Below, one piece after another: positions 4,416 through 6,759 of a stretch of 6,759 bases of DNA. Positions within the stretch are counted from its first letter, which is position 1. Every line of letters begins with the position of its first letter. The position numbers and the translations under genes were made by a program. Below the pieces are notes generated by a model. That model worked only from the letters and a program-made list of their open reading frames with translations. It was not told where the DNA came from and made no database searches. The stretch comes from Deinococcus sp. (lineage in GTDB: Bacteria; Deinococcota; Deinococci; Deinococcales; Deinococcaceae): the NCBI GenBank assembly GCA_025351205.1, contig JANXWI010000010.1, positions 1 through 6,759 on the forward strand, given 5' to 3'.

Positions 4416-6759
4416 GCACCGTCGGGCAGGTCGAGCGCAAGACCCAAAACCGGGTGGTCAAGTTCTTCCAGAAGGAACTTGGCTACCGTTATCTGGGTGA
4501 CTGGGAGAAGCGGGCGGGCAACAGCCACATCGAGGTGGGCCTACTCGGGGCCTTCCTGACCAGTCAGGGCGTCCCGAAAGCGCTGATCGGTCGGGCGCTG
4601 CGGCAGGTGCAGGAGGCGGCCCAGGTGCAGACCCAGACCCTCTACGACGCCAACCAGGCGGTGTACGGCCTGCTGCGATACGGCGTCAAGGTCAGACCGG
4701 ACGTGGGTGAACTGACCGAGACGGTTCACCTCGTCAACTGGACCAACCCAGAAGCCAACGACTTCGCCCTTGCCGAGGAGGTCACGGTCAGCGGCAAGCA
4801 CGGCAAGCGCCCGGATGTCGTGCTCTACCTGAACGGCATCGCGGTCGGCGTGCTGGAACTCAAGCGCTCCACCGTCTCGGTCAGTGAGGGCATCCGCCAG
4901 AACCTCGACAACCAGAAGAAGGAGTTCATCGAGCCGTTTTACTCGGCTATGCAGCTCGTCATGGCAGGCAGTGATACCGAAGGGCTGCGCTACGGCACCA
5001 TCCAGACGCCCGAGAAGGCGTACCTGACCTGGAAGGATGATGAGGGCAGCGGTGCAGCCGTCTACGAGCACACGCTCGACACTCAGCTGGCCCAGATGTG
5101 CAGCAAGACGCGCCTGATGGACCTGCTGCACAACTTCGTGGCCTTCGACAAAGGCATCAAGAAGCTCTGCCGCCCCAATCAGTTCTTCGGGGTCAAAGCC
5201 GCCAGGGCCTGCGTTCAGGACGGGCGCGGCGGCATCATCTGGCACACCCAGGGCAGCGGGAAGAGTCTCACGATGGTCTGGCTGGCCAAATGGATTCTGG
5301 AAAACGTGACCGGCAGCCGGGTGCTGATCATCACCGACCGCACCGAGCTGGACAAGCAAATTGAGGGCGTCTTCAGGGGCGTCAACGAGCAGATCACCCG
5401 CAGCACCAGCGGGGCTGATCTACTTGCGCTGCTAAGTAGCCCCAACCCTTCGCTGATGTGCTCGCTGATCCACAAGTTCGGCACCCACGAGGAGGGCGAC
5501 ATCGCCGCCTTCGTGGAGCAGTTGCAGCAGGATAGTCAGCAGGGGTTCAAACCGTATGGCCGCTTCTTCGTGTTCGTGGACGAGGCACACCGCACCCAGT
5601 CCGGCGAGCTGCACAAGGCCATGACGGGCCTGCTGCCGGGCGCGGTCATGATCGGCTTCACCGGCACGCCGCTGCTCAAGTCCGACAAGCGCCAGAGCAT
5701 CGAGGTTTTCGGGCCGTTCATCCACGCCTACCGCTACGACCAGGCGGTACGGGACAACGTGGTGCTGGACCTCAAGTACGAGGCCCGCGACATCGACCAG
5801 TACCTGACCTCGCCCGCCAAGATCGATCAGTGGTTTTCCCTCAAAACCCAGGGCCTGACCGAGGTGGCCCGCTCCCGGCTCAAGCAGAAGTGGGGCACCA
5901 TGCAGAAGGTGCTCAGCTCTCAGGACCGCCTGAGCAAGATCGTCGCCGACATCATGATCGATATGGAGGAGCGTCCCCGCCTGAAGAGCGGACACGGCAA
6001 CGCCATGCTGGTGACCAGCAGCATCTACCAGGCGTGCAAGGTCTACAAGCTGTTCCAGGAGGGGGGCTTCGACAAGTGCGCCATCATCACCTCTTACCAG
6101 CCCAGTCCCGCCGACATCAAAGGCGAGGCGACCGGTGAGGGCCTGACTGAGCGGCTGCAACAGTACGACATCTACAACAGGATGCTGAACGGCAAGACCC
6201 CCGAGAAGTTTGAGGAGGAGGTCAAGAAGAAGTTCATCGAGCAGCCAGGACAGATGAAGCTGCTGATCGTGGTGGACAAGCTGCTGACCGGCTTCGATGC
6301 GCCGTCGGCCACCTACATCTACATCGACAAGACGATGCGGGACCACGCGCTCTTCCAGGCGATCTGCCGGGTCAACCGGCTCGACGGTGACAGCAAAGAG
6401 TACGGCTACGTCATCGACTACAAGGACCTGTTCGGCAGCCTAGGGCAGGCGATCAAGGACTACACCAGCTCGGCCTTCGACGGCTACGAACCGCAGGACG
6501 TGCAGGGCCTGCTGGAAGACCGGCTGGCCACCGGGCGCACCCGGCTGGAAGAGCGGCTGGAAGAACTGCGGGCATTGTGTGAGCCGGTAATCCCACCCCG
6601 CACCTCCGAGGCGCTGGGACACTACTTCTGCGGCAACTCCGCCCACCCGGAAGAGGCGATAGAGCGGGCACCGCAGCGCCTGCTGCTCTACAAGCTCACG
6701 GGAAGCCTGCTGAGGGCCTACGCCGACATCGCCGGGGAGTTGGAAGAGGCCGGGTACAC
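4412..6759 (+). CDS. hsdR: Type I R-M restriction/translocase subunit HsdR, 3' end outside window
   Basis: HsdR is the ATP-driven DNA translocase and nuclease of the type I complex. From the TTG at 4412, 782 codons run open to the window edge; full-length HsdR is about 1000 aa, so roughly the last quarter (helical, HsdM-binding) is missing. The N-terminal nuclease shows D135 and E149-L-K151 (RPDVVLY, GVLELKRS). The SF2 helicase motor follows: Walker A TQGSGKS (279-285), DEAH (390-393), FTGTP (416-420), LLTGFDAP (624-631), and QAICRVNR (649-656) with its arginines. All motifs are intact. The start gives STVGQVERKTQNRVV, the standard HsdR N-terminus; the frame is closed by a TAG at 4382 and has no ATG before this point. 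GAGTGG (4397-4402) is a possible ribosome site. It is set apart from hsdS by four defence-like genes. Confidence 0.93.
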   Translation, partial: MSTVGQVERKTQNRVVKFFQKELGYRYLGDWEKRAGNSHIEVGLLGAFLTSQGVPKALIGRALRQVQEAAQVQTQTLYDANQAVYGLLRYGVKVRPDVGELTETVHLVNWTNPEANDFALAEEVTVSGKHGKRPDVVLYLNGIAVGVLELKRSTVSVSEGIRQNLDNQKKEFIEPFYSAMQLVMAGSDTEGLRYGTIQTPEKAYLTWKDDEGSGAAVYEHTLDTQLAQMCSKTRLMDLLHNFVAFDKGIKKLCRPNQFFGVKAARACVQDGRGGIIWHTQGSGKSLTMVWLAKWILENVTGSRVLIITDRTELDKQIEGVFRGVNEQITRSTSGADLLALLSSPNPSLMCSLIHKFGTHEEGDIAAFVEQLQQDSQQGFKPYGRFFVFVDEAHRTQSGELHKAMTGLLPGAVMIGFTGTPLLKSDKRQSIEVFGPFIHAYRYDQAVRDNVVLDLKYEARDIDQYLTSPAKIDQWFSLKTQGLTEVARSRLKQKWGTMQKVLSSQDRLSKIVADIMIDMEERPRLKSGHGNAMLVTSSIYQACKVYKLFQEGGFDKCAIITSYQPSPADIKGEATGEGLTERLQQYDIYNRMLNGKTPEKFEEEVKKKFIEQPGQMKLLIVVDKLLTGFDAPSATYIYIDKTMRDHALFQAICRVNRLDGDSKEYGYVIDYKDLFGSLGQAIKDYTSSAFDGYEPQDVQGLLEDRLATGRTRLEERLEELRALCEPVIPPRTSEALGHYFCGNSAHPEEAIERAPQRLLLYKLTGSLLRAYADIAGELEEAGY

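Noticed and set aside
4541..5359. 272-aa open frame on the minus strand
   Set aside because: Antisense shadow of the hsdR nuclease and Walker A region; no recognisable domain.
5432..6346. 304-aa open frame on the minus strand
   Set aside because: Antisense shadow of the hsdR helicase domain; Leu/Val/Asp-rich translation without motifs.

Overview
The window is an anti-phage defence locus built around a type I restriction-modification (R-M) system, with every gene on the + strand. The order is the end of hsdM, a complete hsdS, a HEPN-type abortive-infection (Abi) gene, a PD-(D/E)XK restriction-like nuclease gene, a higB-higA toxin-antitoxin pair, and the first ~780 codons of hsdR. Both outer genes run off the window. 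I see no rRNA, tRNA, CRISPR array or insertion sequence.

The host looks like a high-GC bacterium: sampled rows of hsdM and hsdR are about 63-70% GC by hand count. The higB start has no Shine-Dalgarno (SD) sequence and a TANNNT -10 box ending 6 nt before the ATG. Leaderless promoters of this kind are common in Deinococcus, so Deinococcus or a relative is my best guess. This is inference, not proof.

Layout: 1-487 is the HsdM C-terminus. At 478-1656 is hsdS, overlapping hsdM by 10 bp, with two target-recognition domains (TRDs) separated by a repeated 50-residue spacer; TRD2 is strikingly AT-rich. At 1663-2517 is a 284-aa Abi-family protein with a HEPN RNase signature (R218...H225) and a C-terminus that looks like the protein-docking tail of SSB. 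At 2544-3488 is a nuclease with an N-terminal PUA-like domain and a NucS/DUF91-type catalytic domain, preceded by a near-perfect SD. At 3499-3533 is a promoter whose -35/-10 spacer is filled by a 17-bp palindrome. At 3534-4336 are higB and higA, overlapping by 4 bp. At 4337-4411 is a short intergenic region, and hsdR runs from about 4412 (TTG start) to the window end.

How the genes may work together: HsdM, HsdS and HsdR form the type I enzyme that methylates host DNA and cleaves unmodified DNA. The inserted genes look like backup layers: a possible modification-dependent nuclease, an RNA-cutting suicide effector and a self-regulated toxin-antitoxin pair that may stabilise the island. The most unusual observations are the SSB-like tail on the Abi protein, the operator buried in the higBA promoter, and the TTG hsdR start overlapping the stop of a six-codon mini-ORF.
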